DNA of 64,000 bases from Prochlorococcus sp. AG-436-M02 (GTDB taxonomy: Bacteria; Cyanobacteriota; Cyanobacteriia; PCC-6307; Cyanobiaceae): positions 1 through 64,000 of the forward strand of contig QCPL01000008.1 in the NCBI GenBank assembly GCA_003212515.1, read 5' to 3'. The position numbers and the translations under genes are program-made. Each line of letters begins with the position of its first letter. The stretch's first letter is position 1. The notes beneath the pieces were generated by a model, which worked only from the letters and a program-made list of their open reading frames with translations, was not told the origin of the DNA and searched no databases. Shown piece after piece: positions 27,245 through 38,122 of this stretch.

Positions 27245-27898
27245 TTATAGCCATTTTGAAAATAGCGATAACAATCCAGTAGTTAAAAAGATTACCCCGC
27301 TTAAAGATGGTATCCATTGACTAATCCCACGCATTGACAAAAGTTTTGGAATTGCAGCAGCAGTTGTTCCAGCTAATAAAAGAGGAATAACTTGACCAAA
27401 ACCAAAGCATGCTAAAAGAATTACACCACTAGTGGGATTACCATTTTTAGCGATCCAAGCTAAAAGAACAGCTAAAACTGGAGTTGTGCAAGGCGAAGAT
27501 GCTAGCCCAAATGTTATTCCGGCAGTTATTGGCATCAGTGGTGCAGGTATTTTTTCTTTCCAAGCATCAATATCAGGTCCATTGGGAAACCTTATTTGAA
27601 GAATCCCTAGGAGATTTAATCCCATTAGAACCATGATCGATGGAACTAAGAAGCCTATTGCTGAAGGGATTTGACCATAAACCTTCCCTAGTAGTCCGCT
27701 GAGACTTCCTAATATGACAAGAGATAGAACTATTCCACTGCAGAAGATTAGGCTTTTCAAAAATGGATTTTGTTCTTTATTAAACCCTCCTAAGTAAGCA
27801 ACAGTTACAGGCAAAAGTGACAAAGAACAAGGTCCAAGGCTAGTAAGCAAACCTCCGGCAAAAATGATAATTAGTGTTAATGGGCTAGGTGACTCCAA
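27245..27898 (-). CDS. ccdA: Cytochrome c biogenesis protein CcdA
   Basis: GGLLTSLGPCSLSLLPVTVAYLGG and GLASSPCTTPVLAVLLAW. Confidence 0.94.
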   Translation of the reverse strand: MESPSPLTLIIIFAGGLLTSLGPCSLSLLPVTVAYLGGFNKEQNPFLKSLIFCSGIVLSLVILGSLSGLLGKVYGQIPSAIGFLVPSIMVLMGLNLLGILQIRFPNGPDIDAWKEKIPAPLMPITAGITFGLASSPCTTPVLAVLLAWIAKNGNPTSGVILLACFGFGQVIPLLLAGTTAAAIPKLLSMRGISQWIPSLSGVIFLTTGLLSLFSKWL

Positions 27899-28008
27899 GC
27901 CATAGCTAATAATTTGCTCACTACGTTGAGCTAAATCAGATATCGCAAGATTGAAAATCGAAATAATAAAAATGAGCAGTGTCCCTATAAATCTAAACTT
28001 TAAAATAT

Positions 28009-29247
28009 CTAATTGAGCTTCTTCTTAATTTTCAACCCTCCTATTAAGCCGCTAGATTCAAGCGAGCATCTTAATAGAAGTCCCCCAATCAGAAAACTCG
28101 AGATCAGTGAGTTTCCACCGTAACTTATGAAAGGAAGAGGCAAACCAGTGGTGGGCATTGCTCCTGATGTAACAGCTAAATGCATAATGGATTGACCAAT
28201 TAGCATTGTGCTACAACCAATTGATATGAGTTTTGAATAGTTATTCCGACTTCGCAAAGATATTCTTAATCCAAGAAATGCGATTAAAATAAAAAATATT
28301 ATGAGCATGAAAGAACCTATAAAGCCAAATTCTTCAGCAAAAACAGAGAAAATAAAATCTGTATTTAGAAAAGGTAGGTACAAAAGCTTTTGGGTTGATA
28401 ATCCATATCCTTCTCCAAACCATCCTCCAGAACCTATGGCAAGAAGACTTTGTATGAGTTGGTATCCGTTCCCATGAGGGTCTTCCCATGGATTTAAAAA
28501 TGAAGTAACTCGTAAAAGTTGATATTCATGCCTTGTAATACTAAATATCCCAAGTCCTATCCCTGATAATGCTGATAAGAAAAGATTTTTAAAACTTACA
28601 CCTGCAGATAGTGCAATCATCCAAATGAGAATACCTATCAGAGCAGCTGTACTTAGGTTAGGTTGTTTTAAAATTAGAATAATTAAAGTTCCAAAAATGC
28701 TTAATTCTAAAAGCTTTTGTCCATTTTTTATTCGTTCCCATTGTGCAAAAAGATTGGCTGCTTGAAGAATTAAAAATGGTTTAACTAATTCAGACGGCTG
28801 GATTCTAATAGGACCAAGAATCAACCATCTTGAAGCGCCATTAATATTACTTCCAAAAACAAGAGTAGCTACCACTAAGAATAGGCAAATCAGTAAACAA
28901 CTTTTGGAAATTCTAAGCCAACTTCTTAAGTTAATTGATATAGCTAACCAAGCAATCGCCCAGCTTGTAAAAAGCCACATCAATTGACGCTTTATGAAAT
29001 AACTGCCTTCACCCATTTCTCTAGTTGCGACCCACCAACTTGCAGAGCCAAGAATACAGAGACCAGCAATACTCCAAAAAACCATAAGAGCTAATAATAA
29101 TCTTGCTTCTGCAGGCCATAGTTGCCAGGGAAGTGGAAAAAACTTACTCAGCAATGGATTTCTGTATATATTTCTTGCAAAATAATTAGTCGATATCTTT
29201 TTGGAAAGAGATCCTCCACCAACTCTTTTGATAGTAGGAGTTCTCAA
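28009..29247 (-). CDS. ftsW: FtsW/RodA-family cell-division glycosyltransferase
   Basis: NGASRWLILGPIRIQPSELVKP, AEEFGFIGSF, GLPLPFISYGGNSLI. Confidence 0.95.
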   Translation of the reverse strand: MRTPTIKRVGGGSLSKKISTNYFARNIYRNPLLSKFFPLPWQLWPAEARLLLALMVFWSIAGLCILGSASWWVATREMGEGSYFIKRQLMWLFTSWAIAWLAISINLRSWLRISKSCLLICLFLVVATLVFGSNINGASRWLILGPIRIQPSELVKPFLILQAANLFAQWERIKNGQKLLELSIFGTLIILILKQPNLSTAALIGILIWMIALSAGVSFKNLFLSALSGIGLGIFSITRHEYQLLRVTSFLNPWEDPHGNGYQLIQSLLAIGSGGWFGEGYGLSTQKLLYLPFLNTDFIFSVFAEEFGFIGSFMLIIFFILIAFLGLRISLRSRNNYSKLISIGCSTMLIGQSIMHLAVTSGAMPTTGLPLPFISYGGNSLISSFLIGGLLLRCSLESSGLIGGLKIKKKLN

Positions 29248-29640
29248 AGCCGTTTACTAAAATCGCTTCTTCTATTGAGCCGCTTAAAAGGCAATTTGCC
29301 AAGTTTTGTTATATATATATTTGAAAAAAATTATGCTCGGTCAATTTTTGTATGAAGTGATATTCCTAATTTAAAAATTTAAAAAAAATTTCCAAATAAC
29401 AAGGTGTTTATGTTTAATTAATTTTTTGAGCTTCAAGACAAGTAATTTATTTTTAGAGAAGACCTAATTTATAAATTAGGGTTCTCATCTTTTGTTGAGG
29501 ATATTTTTCTTTAAGAAACTTTGATTTTTTGACTTCTTTATCTGATCGATCGTAAAAAAAACCATCTTTTTAAGGGACTTTCAAGTTCGAACACAGTTTT
29601 TTTACCTACTGCATGGTAGATTCCCCGGGCCTTTGAAGCA

Positions 29641-30129
29641 TTGGAGCCTTTGTTGGCATCCTCACCTTTTACAACTTCATCTAACTCCCTAAGTGGAGAT
29701 AGTGACTTGTGTTCAAGTATGGAGGCCAGTAAAAGACTGAAGATTTCAGAGGACCTTGAATCTCCGGAAATTAATTCTGTAGATTTATCTGCCGAATATG
29801 CGTTGCTTCAGCTACGCATTTTTAGGATTAACCTTGCTATAACAGCTTTTGCAGTTGTAGTTTCAGTCCTTTTTGTTGATTTAAATGCTGCTATTAGTCT
29901 TCTTTTAGGGGCATGTTCAGGAATCCTTTATTTTAGGCTACTTGCTAAAAGTATTGGTTCTCTTGGCAAATCTTCCTCTTCGGTTAGCAAGGTCCAATTG
30001 ATTGTTCCTGTAGCACTAGTTTTGGTAGTTGCAAAATTACCTGAACTTCATTTGCTTCCTGCTTTGGTCGGTTTCTTGCTTTATAAGCCATCTTTAATCA
30101 TCCAGTTTTTATTTGAGCCTTACTCTTAA
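29641..30129 (+). CDS. atp1: ATP synthase operon protein Atp1/AtpI-like (upstream assembly-associated membrane protein)
   Basis: First gene of the atp operon; 162 aa with hydrophobic segments. The ORF-track start is TTG. Confidence 0.82.
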   Translation: MEPLLASSPFTTSSNSLSGDSDLCSSMEASKRLKISEDLESPEINSVDLSAEYALLQLRIFRINLAITAFAVVVSVLFVDLNAAISLLLGACSGILYFRLLAKSIGSLGKSSSSVSKVQLIVPVALVLVVAKLPELHLLPALVGFLLYKPSLIIQFLFEPYS

Positions 30130-30216
30130 AAAATCTGCTTGATTGATTTGTTGATGCTTTTTAAAGGCTGAATTAAGACTCAATGTCGCCTTTGCGATTT
30201 TTAATTTTTTTATAAA

Positions 30217-30942
30217 ATGGGTACCTCTCCATTTGTTTTACCTTTTGCTGCACTTGAAGTTGGGCAACACCTTTATTGGCAGTTTGGAAAATTAAGGATT
30301 CATGGACAGGTTTTCATGACCTCCTGGATTCTTATTGGTGCTTTGCTAACTCTTGTTGTAGTTGGCACTAAAAAGATGGAACGTGACCCTAAGGGCGTTC
30401 AAAATTTACTTGAGTTCCTTTGGGATTACATCCGAGATTTGGCTCGCACCCAGATTGGAGAAAAAGTCTATAGAGACTGGATGCCATTTATAGGAACTCT
30501 TTTCTTGTTCATTTTTGTGAGCAATTGGGGGGGAGCCTTAATTCCATGGAAGTTAATTGAACTCCCTAGTGGAGAACTAGGAGCTCCTACAGCTGATATC
30601 AATACAACTGTCGCATTAGCTCTGTTGGTGTCACTTTCATACTTTTATGCGGGCTTGAGCAATAAAGGATTGCGTTACTTCGAGTACTACGTTCATCCAA
30701 CACCAATCATGCTCCCATTCAAGATTGTTGAAGATTTCACCAAGCCTCTCTCTCTTTCCTTCCGTTTATTTGGAAACATATTGGCTGATGAACTTGTTGT
30801 CGCGGTACTTGTTTTTCTAGTACCACTTGTTCTTCCTGTTCCAGTAATGTTCCTTGGCTTGTTTACCAGTGCTATTCAAGCCTTGATTTTTGCAACTTTA
30901 GCTGCTTACTACATCGGTGAAGCAGTGGAAGAGCATCATTAA
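30217..30942 (+). CDS. atpB: ATP synthase F0 subunit a
   Basis: [32 protein letters not shown], subunit a signature. Confidence 0.97.
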   Translation: MGTSPFVLPFAALEVGQHLYWQFGKLRIHGQVFMTSWILIGALLTLVVVGTKKMERDPKGVQNLLEFLWDYIRDLARTQIGEKVYRDWMPFIGTLFLFIFVSNWGGALIPWKLIELPSGELGAPTADINTTVALALLVSLSYFYAGLSNKGLRYFEYYVHPTPIMLPFKIVEDFTKPLSLSFRLFGNILADELVVAVLVFLVPLVLPVPVMFLGLFTSAIQALIFATLAAYYIGEAVEEHH

Positions 30943-31040
30943 TCAAAACTTTTGTTGCTAGAAATTATTTGTTTTTCTGGCAAAACCCTTGCGAATAGGT
31001 TCAATTTTTTTTGGACCCATCTTATTGATTATGAGATTGA

Positions 31041-31361
<321 letters not shown>

Positions 31362-31503
31362 GCAACTTCTAATCGGGAGGTTGATCTTTAAACAAATTTT
31401 TTTAGTTTGCTTTTAGATCTTCCTCAAATCTGATTTGAGAATTTCTTTCTCAAGCTCTTAATACTTCATTAAGAGTCTTTTTAAACTCACGATCGCCTGC
31501 TAA

Positions 31504-31965
31504 ATGTCCAGCTTGCTTCTCTTTGGTGCTAGTGAGGGAGGTCTATTTGACTTTGATGCAACTCTGCCTCTTATGGCAGCCCAGGTTGTACTCCTCACCT
31601 ACATCCTTAACGTTCTTTTCTTTAAACCTGTCGGTAAGGTTGTTGAAGAGAGAGAAGACTATGTTTTAACTAGTCGTACCGAGGCTAAGAAGAAGCTCGC
31701 TGAGGTTGAAAAGCTTGAGAACGATTTAAAAAATCAGCTAAAAGGCGCACGCCAGGCTGCTCAAAAAGTTATTTCTGAAGCTGAAGCAGACTCTGAAAAG
31801 CTTTATAAGGAAGCTCTAGCGTTGGCTAATTCTGAGGCTAATGCTTCTAGAGAAAAAGTAAGAAAAGAGATTGATTCTCAAAGGGAATCTGCTCTTAATC
31901 AGCTTAAGTCAGATGCTGACAAGCTTGGTGATCTGATTGTTCAAAAGTTATTGGCAGCTAAATGA
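31504..31965 (+). CDS. atpG: ATP synthase F0 subunit b'
   Basis: Membrane-anchored coiled coil, [35 protein letters not shown]; operon position. Confidence 0.94.
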   Translation: MSSLLLFGASEGGLFDFDATLPLMAAQVVLLTYILNVLFFKPVGKVVEEREDYVLTSRTEAKKKLAEVEKLENDLKNQLKGARQAAQKVISEAEADSEKLYKEALALANSEANASREKVRKEIDSQRESALNQLKSDADKLGDLIVQKLLAAK

Positions 31966-32477
31966 ACTACTCACTGATTTTTGCAACTGAAGGATTTGGT
32001 TTGAATCTCAATTTATTTGAGACAAATTTATTGAATCTTGCTGTTGTAGTTTTTGGTCTTTATAAATTTCTTCCTAATTTTTTAGGAAGCATGCTTGAGA
32101 AAAGACGATCTTCAATTTTGCAGGATCTCAAAGATGCTGAAGATCGTTTAGTGGATGCTTCCAAAGCTCTTAAGCAAGCACAATTAGATCTTTCATCAGC
32201 TGAGAAAAAAGCTGACAAAATTAGAACGGATTGTGAGGCTAGAGCCGAATCAATTCGCCTAGAGAGTGAGAAACGTACTGTTTTAGAAATGGCGAGAATC
32301 AAGCAAGGAGCTGCTTCTGATCTCAACGTAGAAGCTGCAAGAGTAAGTAATCAACTTCGAAGAGAGGCTGCAGAATTAGCAATTGAAAAAGCAATGTCTA
32401 GTCTTTCAGGAAAACTTGACGAAAAAGCTCAAGACAAGTTTTTAAGACAGTCCATTAAAAATATTGGAGATATTTAG
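31962..32477 (+). CDS. atpF: ATP synthase F0 subunit b
   Basis: [36 protein letters not shown], 4-nt overlap with the preceding gene. Confidence 0.95.
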   Translation: MNYSLIFATEGFGLNLNLFETNLLNLAVVVFGLYKFLPNFLGSMLEKRRSSILQDLKDAEDRLVDASKALKQAQLDLSSAEKKADKIRTDCEARAESIRLESEKRTVLEMARIKQGAASDLNVEAARVSNQLRREAAELAIEKAMSSLSGKLDEKAQDKFLRQSIKNIGDI

Positions 32478-33026
32478 ATGCCATTACTTAATAACATCAC
32501 AACCCCATATGCAGAAGCATTTCTTCAAGTTGCAGAAAGCCGTAATGAAGTTGATCAGATAGTTGATCAATCCAAGTCAATTCTTGAACTTTGGGATCAA
32601 TCTCCAGAATTTAGTGATGCTATGTCATCCCCTATTCTTGAAATTGAGAGTAAGAAAAACGTCCTTGAGAAGATCTTTTCTAAAGAAGTTTCTCCTTCAT
32701 TTATGAACCTTTTAAAATTGCTTGCTGATAGGCAGCGAATAGGTTATTTGGACTCGGTTCTTGAGAGACTTCTTGAGCTTTATCGTGAACAGCGGAATAT
32801 TGCTCTTGCAACAGTCACTTCTGCAACTTCATTGACTGAGGTCCAGCAGGAAAAAATCCTTAAGACAGTTCAATCAATAGCTGGGACTGACAATCTAGAG
32901 TTAGATCTAAAAGTCGATCCTAACTTGATTGGTGGTTTTGTTATCAATGTTGGATCTAAGGTCATCGATGCAAGCCTTTCAGGACAGGTTCGGCGACTCG
33001 GCCTTGCCCTTGCAAAGGTAAGCTAG
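32478..33026 (+). CDS. atpH: ATP synthase F1 subunit delta
   Basis: OSCP/delta-like; YAEAFLQVAES...DPNLIGGFVINVGSKVIDASLSGQVRRL. Confidence 0.95.
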   Translation: MPLLNNITTPYAEAFLQVAESRNEVDQIVDQSKSILELWDQSPEFSDAMSSPILEIESKKNVLEKIFSKEVSPSFMNLLKLLADRQRIGYLDSVLERLLELYREQRNIALATVTSATSLTEVQQEKILKTVQSIAGTDNLELDLKVDPNLIGGFVINVGSKVIDASLSGQVRRLGLALAKVS

Positions 33027-33092
33027 CTCAGTCCTTTCCTTTTTTATTCACTCTTTTCTCCACTTTCAAACCTTTAATTAAATTCTCCTCCC

Positions 33093-34610
33093 ATGGTTTC
33101 TATACGTCCCGACGAAATTAGTTCAATCCTAAAGAAACAGATTGCTGATTATGACAAGTCAGTTTCCGTCAGCAATGTAGGTACTGTTCTACAAATTGGT
33201 GATGGAATTGCAAGAATTTATGGACTCCAGAAGGCTATGGCCGGAGAATTAGTTGAATTTGAAGATGGAACTGAAGGTATTGCTTTGAATTTAGAGGATG
33301 ACAACGTTGGAGTCGTTTTAATGGGTGAAGCCCTTGGAGTTCAAGAGGGAAGTACAGTTAAGGCTACAGGCAAGATTGCTTCTGTACCTGTTGGCGACGC
33401 AATGTTGGGGAGGGTTGTTAATCCGCTTGGGCAGCCTGTAGATGGTAATGGAGAAATTGCAACGAGTGATTCTCGTTTAATCGAGTCTTTAGCTCCTGGG
33501 ATTATTAAAAGGAAATCGGTTCATGAGCCGATGCAAACTGGTATTACCTCTATCGATGCAATGATCCCTATCGGGAGAGGACAGAGAGAGTTGATTATTG
33601 GTGATCGCCAAACAGGTAAGACAGCTATTGCTATTGATACGATCATTAATCAAAAGGGACAAGATGTTGTTTGTGTATATGTAGCAGTTGGTCAGAAATC
33701 TGCTTCTGTCGCTCAAGTTGTTGAGGTCTTACGCGAAAAAGGAGCCTTAGATTACACAATTGTTGTAAATGCGAGTGCTTCAGAAGCAGCAGCATTGCAA
33801 TATTTAGCACCTTATACAGGAGCAGCTATTGCCGAGCATTTCATGTATCAAGGTAAGGCTACATTGGTTATTTACGATGACTTGACTAAGCAGGCGCAGG
33901 CTTATCGTCAAATGTCATTATTACTTCGTCGTCCACCAGGACGAGAAGCTTATCCAGGTGATGTTTTTTATTGCCATAGTCGTTTACTTGAACGAGCTGC
34001 AAAACTCTCAGATGCAATGGGTAGTGGATCAATGACTGCTTTACCCATAATTGAAACTCAGGCTGGAGATGTATCTGCATATATCCCTACAAATGTGATT
34101 TCAATCACTGACGGTCAAATTTTCTTAAGTGCAGATCTCTTTAACTCTGGCTTAAGACCAGCTATTAACGTTGGTATTTCAGTGAGTCGTGTTGGTGGAG
34201 CAGCGCAAACTAAAGCCATTAAAAAAATAGCTGGTACTTTGAAACTTGAATTGGCTCAATTTGATGAGCTTGCTGCTTTCTCACAATTTGCCTCAGATTT
34301 GGATGAAGCTACTCAGCAACAGCTTGAAAGAGGAAAACGTTTGAGAGAACTTCTAAAACAAGCTCAATTTGCTCCTTTAAATCTTGCTGAGCAGGTTGCT
34401 GTAGTGTACGCAGGTGTAAAAGGTTTGATTGACGAAGTCCCAGTAGATCAAGTTACACAGTTTGCTGCAGAACTTCGTGAATATTTGAAAACTAGTAAGC
34501 CTGACTATATCTCTAAAGTTCTTTCCGAGAAAAAGATGAGTGATGATCTTGAGTCAGTTCTTAAAGAGTCAATCAATGAGGTTAAATCCTCCATGTTGGC
34601 ATCCGCTTAA
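33093..34610 (+). CDS. atpA: ATP synthase F1 subunit alpha
   Basis: [32 protein letters not shown] Walker A. Confidence 0.98.
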   Translation: MVSIRPDEISSILKKQIADYDKSVSVSNVGTVLQIGDGIARIYGLQKAMAGELVEFEDGTEGIALNLEDDNVGVVLMGEALGVQEGSTVKATGKIASVPVGDAMLGRVVNPLGQPVDGNGEIATSDSRLIESLAPGIIKRKSVHEPMQTGITSIDAMIPIGRGQRELIIGDRQTGKTAIAIDTIINQKGQDVVCVYVAVGQKSASVAQVVEVLREKGALDYTIVVNASASEAAALQYLAPYTGAAIAEHFMYQGKATLVIYDDLTKQAQAYRQMSLLLRRPPGREAYPGDVFYCHSRLLERAAKLSDAMGSGSMTALPIIETQAGDVSAYIPTNVISITDGQIFLSADLFNSGLRPAINVGISVSRVGGAAQTKAIKKIAGTLKLELAQFDELAAFSQFASDLDEATQQQLERGKRLRELLKQAQFAPLNLAEQVAVVYAGVKGLIDEVPVDQVTQFAAELREYLKTSKPDYISKVLSEKKMSDDLESVLKESINEVKSSMLASA

Positions 34611-34640
34611 CCTTGAAGGTATCCAGGAGATTTTTATTAA

Positions 34641-35591
34641 ATGGCAAACCTAAAGGAAATTCGAGACAGGATTGTTTCTGTTAAGAATACTCGTAAGATT
34701 ACCGAGGCAATGCGATTGGTAGCAGCTGCCAAGGTAAGACGTGCTCAGGAGCAAGTACTGAGAAGTCGTCCTTTTGCTGATCGTTTGGCAAGAGTTCTTG
34801 AAAATATTCAGTCACGCATGCAGTTTGAAGCAGCTGACTCTCCGCTGCTTAAAAAACGTGAGGTTAATAAAGTCACTTTGCTTGCAGTTACTGGAGATAG
34901 AGGCCTTTGTGGTGGGTACAATACTAATGTGATTAAATCCACTGAGCAGCGCTATGGGGAGTTGAAAAGACAAGGGTTTGAAATCAATCTTGTTTTAATT
35001 GGCCGAAAAGCTATTACTTATTTTCAGAATCGAAGTAGTCAATATAATATAAGTGCTTCTTTTCAAGATCTTGAGCAGGTCCCAACATCTAAAGATGCAG
35101 AGGGGGCAACTAGTGAAGTCTTATCTGAGTTTCTGTCAGAAAGCACTGATCGAGTAGAGGTCATTTATACAAAGTTTATTAGCCTTGTAAGTTGTAATCC
35201 AGTAGTCCAGACTCTTCTACCTCTTGACCCTCAAGGGATAGCTCAAGAAAATGACGAAATTTTTAGAATTACAACTAAAGATAGCCGTTTAGTAATTGAA
35301 AAGGATTCGGCACCAGCTAATGAAGAACCAAAGTTGCCGTCTGATGTTGTTTTTGAGCAAAGTCCTGATGATTTATTGAATTCTCTTTTACCTTTATATT
35401 TGCAGAACCAACTTCTTAGAGCATTGCAAGAAGCAGCAGCTTCAGAATTAGCAAGTCGGATGACTGCCATGAACAACGCTAGTGACAATGCAAAGGAATT
35501 AGCTAAAAATCTGAATCTCACATATAACAAAGCCCGACAGGCAGCAATTACTCAAGAGATTCTTGAAGTTGTTGGTGGAGCAAGTGCATAA
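34641..35591 (+). CDS. atpC: ATP synthase F1 subunit gamma
   Basis: [36 protein letters not shown]...[12 protein letters not shown]...[17 protein letters not shown] (cyanobacterial naming). Confidence 0.97.
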   Translation: MANLKEIRDRIVSVKNTRKITEAMRLVAAAKVRRAQEQVLRSRPFADRLARVLENIQSRMQFEAADSPLLKKREVNKVTLLAVTGDRGLCGGYNTNVIKSTEQRYGELKRQGFEINLVLIGRKAITYFQNRSSQYNISASFQDLEQVPTSKDAEGATSEVLSEFLSESTDRVEVIYTKFISLVSCNPVVQTLLPLDPQGIAQENDEIFRITTKDSRLVIEKDSAPANEEPKLPSDVVFEQSPDDLLNSLLPLYLQNQLLRALQEAAASELASRMTAMNNASDNAKELAKNLNLTYNKARQAAITQEILEVVGGASA

Positions 35592-35617
35592 TAAAAAGGT
35601 TTGCATTAGGTGTAGAT

Positions 35618-35812
35618 GTGAGACTTAAGTCTCTTGAATTAAAGCTAGAATGGCCAGAGAATATACCAATCCAAGGCCTACGCAGATATGTTTTAGAGGA
35701 ATTAAGAAACTCTGGTGAACCTATTAGGTGGGCTATTACAAGTATTGTCTTTTCTCCTAAGTCACAATGGAGAAGAGAATTAACTGTTGAAGCTGTTGTA
35801 ATTTTGACTTGA
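35618..35812 (+). CDS. Small conserved hypothetical protein
   Basis: 64 aa, GTG start; SLELKLEWPENIPIQGLRRYVLEELRNSGEPIRWAITSI. Confidence 0.75.
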   Translation: MRLKSLELKLEWPENIPIQGLRRYVLEELRNSGEPIRWAITSIVFSPKSQWRRELTVEAVVILT

Positions 35813-35816
35813 CCTA

Positions 35817-36917
35817 GTGAATCTTTCTATTCCGTTACCAACTCTTTTGCTAATCCCTTCAGGCATAGGATGTGAAGTTGGAGGATATGCTGGCGATGCT
35901 ATCCCTTCTGCGCGTTTGCTTGCAGCGGCAAGTGGGTGTTTAATTACTCATCCAAATGTAATGAATGGAGCATCTCTTTATTGGAATGATGAGCGAATCC
36001 AATATGTAGAAGGTTTTTCAATTGATAGATTTGCGTGTGGAGATCTCTTCTTAAGACCTACTCGTAATCAGAAAGTTGGAGTGTTATTAGATGCAGGCTT
36101 AGAGTCAGATCTTCGTCAGATGCATTTACAAGTAATTGAAGGTTGTCGTGCAACTTTAGGTCTTGATATTGGCCCAGTAGTTTTGACAGAAACGCCTCTT
36201 GAAATATCTACTTCGACATTAGTTAGTGGAGTTAGCTGGGGTGAACTTACTAACTTAGAGCCATTATTAAATGCAGGCGAGAAGCTCAAGGAGGAAGGGG
36301 CAACGGCTATAGCTGTGATTACTAGATTCCCCGATCAATTAGACGACGAAGATTTAGATGCCTATCGGCAAGGGAAAGGAGTGGATCTGATTGCAGGTTG
36401 TGAGGCTGTTCTTAGTCATGTATTGGTTCGTCATTTAGGTATTCCATGTGCGCATGCCCCTGCATTGGCTCCATTAGAAATTGAATATTGTTTAGATCCT
36501 CGTGTAGCTGGAGAAGAGTTGGGGCACACATTTTTACCTTGCGTTTTAGTTGGTTTAAGCCGTGCACCGGATCTTGTCAGTCTTGAAGCAATGAAACAAA
36601 ACACGATTATTGGCAGTTCAGACTTAATCAACATCGAACAGGTAGGAGCTGTAATTGCTCCTCAGGGGGCATTGGGAGGAGCCGCTGTTTTAGGATGTTT
36701 AGAGAGAAGAATTCCCTTGATTGCTGTTTCCAATCCTGGACTCTTAAATGTAGATTTAGAAGCTCTAGGATTATCAGTTAATGGAACTATTCAAGGAAGA
36801 ATGCGCGTTTGTAGTGCTTCTAATTATATGGAGGCAGCTGGTATTGTACTTGCATTGAGAGAAGGTATTTCGATTCCTTCTTTAAGTCGACCAATTAAAA
36901 GAGTTTCTGTAATTTGA
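35817..36917 (+). CDS. DUF3326 family protein
   Basis: LLLIPSGIGCEVGGYAGDAIPSARLLAAASGCLITHPNVMNGASLYW; GTG start. Confidence 0.88.
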   Translation: MNLSIPLPTLLLIPSGIGCEVGGYAGDAIPSARLLAAASGCLITHPNVMNGASLYWNDERIQYVEGFSIDRFACGDLFLRPTRNQKVGVLLDAGLESDLRQMHLQVIEGCRATLGLDIGPVVLTETPLEISTSTLVSGVSWGELTNLEPLLNAGEKLKEEGATAIAVITRFPDQLDDEDLDAYRQGKGVDLIAGCEAVLSHVLVRHLGIPCAHAPALAPLEIEYCLDPRVAGEELGHTFLPCVLVGLSRAPDLVSLEAMKQNTIIGSSDLINIEQVGAVIAPQGALGGAAVLGCLERRIPLIAVSNPGLLNVDLEALGLSVNGTIQGRMRVCSASNYMEAAGIVLALREGISIPSLSRPIKRVSVI

Positions 36918-36923
36918 GAATTA

Positions 36924-38063
36924 TTAATTCAAGCAAGCCATGGGATGCCTTGGTTGGGCACCAATAGCTTTTGCGACACCTGGATGGCAAATTGAACCAC
37001 CTATTGTGTTAAGTCCAGAAACTATTTCTGGACGCTCAGTAAGTGAACCTTCAAGTCCTCGACCAGCAATGCAAAGAATATATGGAAGGGTAACACTAAG
37101 CAATGCTTCGGTTGATGTAAATGGGACAGCGCCAGGCATATTGCTTACGGCATAATGCTGAATCCCTTCAATATTGATAGTAGGATTAGTATGAGTTGTC
37201 TCAACACTGGTAGCAATACAGCCGCCTTGATCAATAGATACATCAACAATTACTGAGTTGGGTTTCATTTGAGTCACCATGCTTTTATCTACGAGTGTTG
37301 GTGCTCTGCCACCTGGAGTTAGTACAGCCCCAATCACTAGATCAGCTGATGGTATTAGTCTTTCCAGAAGCCCTCTACTACTTACTATGCTTTCTAAACG
37401 ACCTCGTCGATGAGCTTCAAGTTTACGCAGTCTTTCTGGTGATCGATCTAGCAACATTACTTCTGCATCCATTGCTGCTGCTAGTCTGGCTGCATTCCAT
37501 CCTACTGTCCCAGCTCCTAGAACAATAACTCTTGCAGGCCTGACTCCAGTACATCCGCCAATCAAGATGCCTCTACCTCCATGAGGCTTTTCAAGTAAAT
37601 GGGAACCAACTTGAGCTGCTAGTCTTCCAGCAATTTCACTCATTGGGGCAAGTAAGGGTAACGTTCCATCTTCCATCTGAACTGTCTCATAGCCTATGCT
37701 TGTTGTACCTGCTTTTAACAAGGCTTCTCCAACTTTCGGATATGCTGCTAGATGTAGATACGTCAATAGAACCATATCTTCTCTAAGTAACTTATATTCT
37801 TCTTCTTGGGGCTCTTTAACTTTGACAACCAGATGTGCAGACCAGGCTCCATCTCGATCAACGATGGTAGCTCCTGCTTCAGCAAATGAGTTGTCAGAAA
37901 TCCCGACACCCTTACCAGCCTCTGATTGCACTCTAACCTCTAGTCCTTGTGTTACAAGTTCTTTTACGCCATCTGGAGTAATGGCAACTCGAAGTTCATC
38001 TGATTTGATTTCTTTAGGGATGCCAATACTTGAGATTGGTGCGGATAATACTGATGAGGGCAT
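36924..38063 (-). CDS. ald: Alanine dehydrogenase
   Basis: IGIPKEIKSDELRVAITPDGVKEL; VIVLGAGTVGWNAARLAAAMDAEV Rossmann motif. Confidence 0.96.
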   Translation of the reverse strand: MPSSVLSAPISSIGIPKEIKSDELRVAITPDGVKELVTQGLEVRVQSEAGKGVGISDNSFAEAGATIVDRDGAWSAHLVVKVKEPQEEEYKLLREDMVLLTYLHLAAYPKVGEALLKAGTTSIGYETVQMEDGTLPLLAPMSEIAGRLAAQVGSHLLEKPHGGRGILIGGCTGVRPARVIVLGAGTVGWNAARLAAAMDAEVMLLDRSPERLRKLEAHRRGRLESIVSSRGLLERLIPSADLVIGAVLTPGGRAPTLVDKSMVTQMKPNSVIVDVSIDQGGCIATSVETTHTNPTINIEGIQHYAVSNMPGAVPFTSTEALLSVTLPYILCIAGRGLEGSLTERPEIVSGLNTIGGSICHPGVAKAIGAQPRHPMACLN

Positions 38064-38122
38064 TTAACTTTGGAGTTTTTAGAGCGATTTCCTTTCGGTT
38101 TGATCTATTGGCTTCTTTCTTA

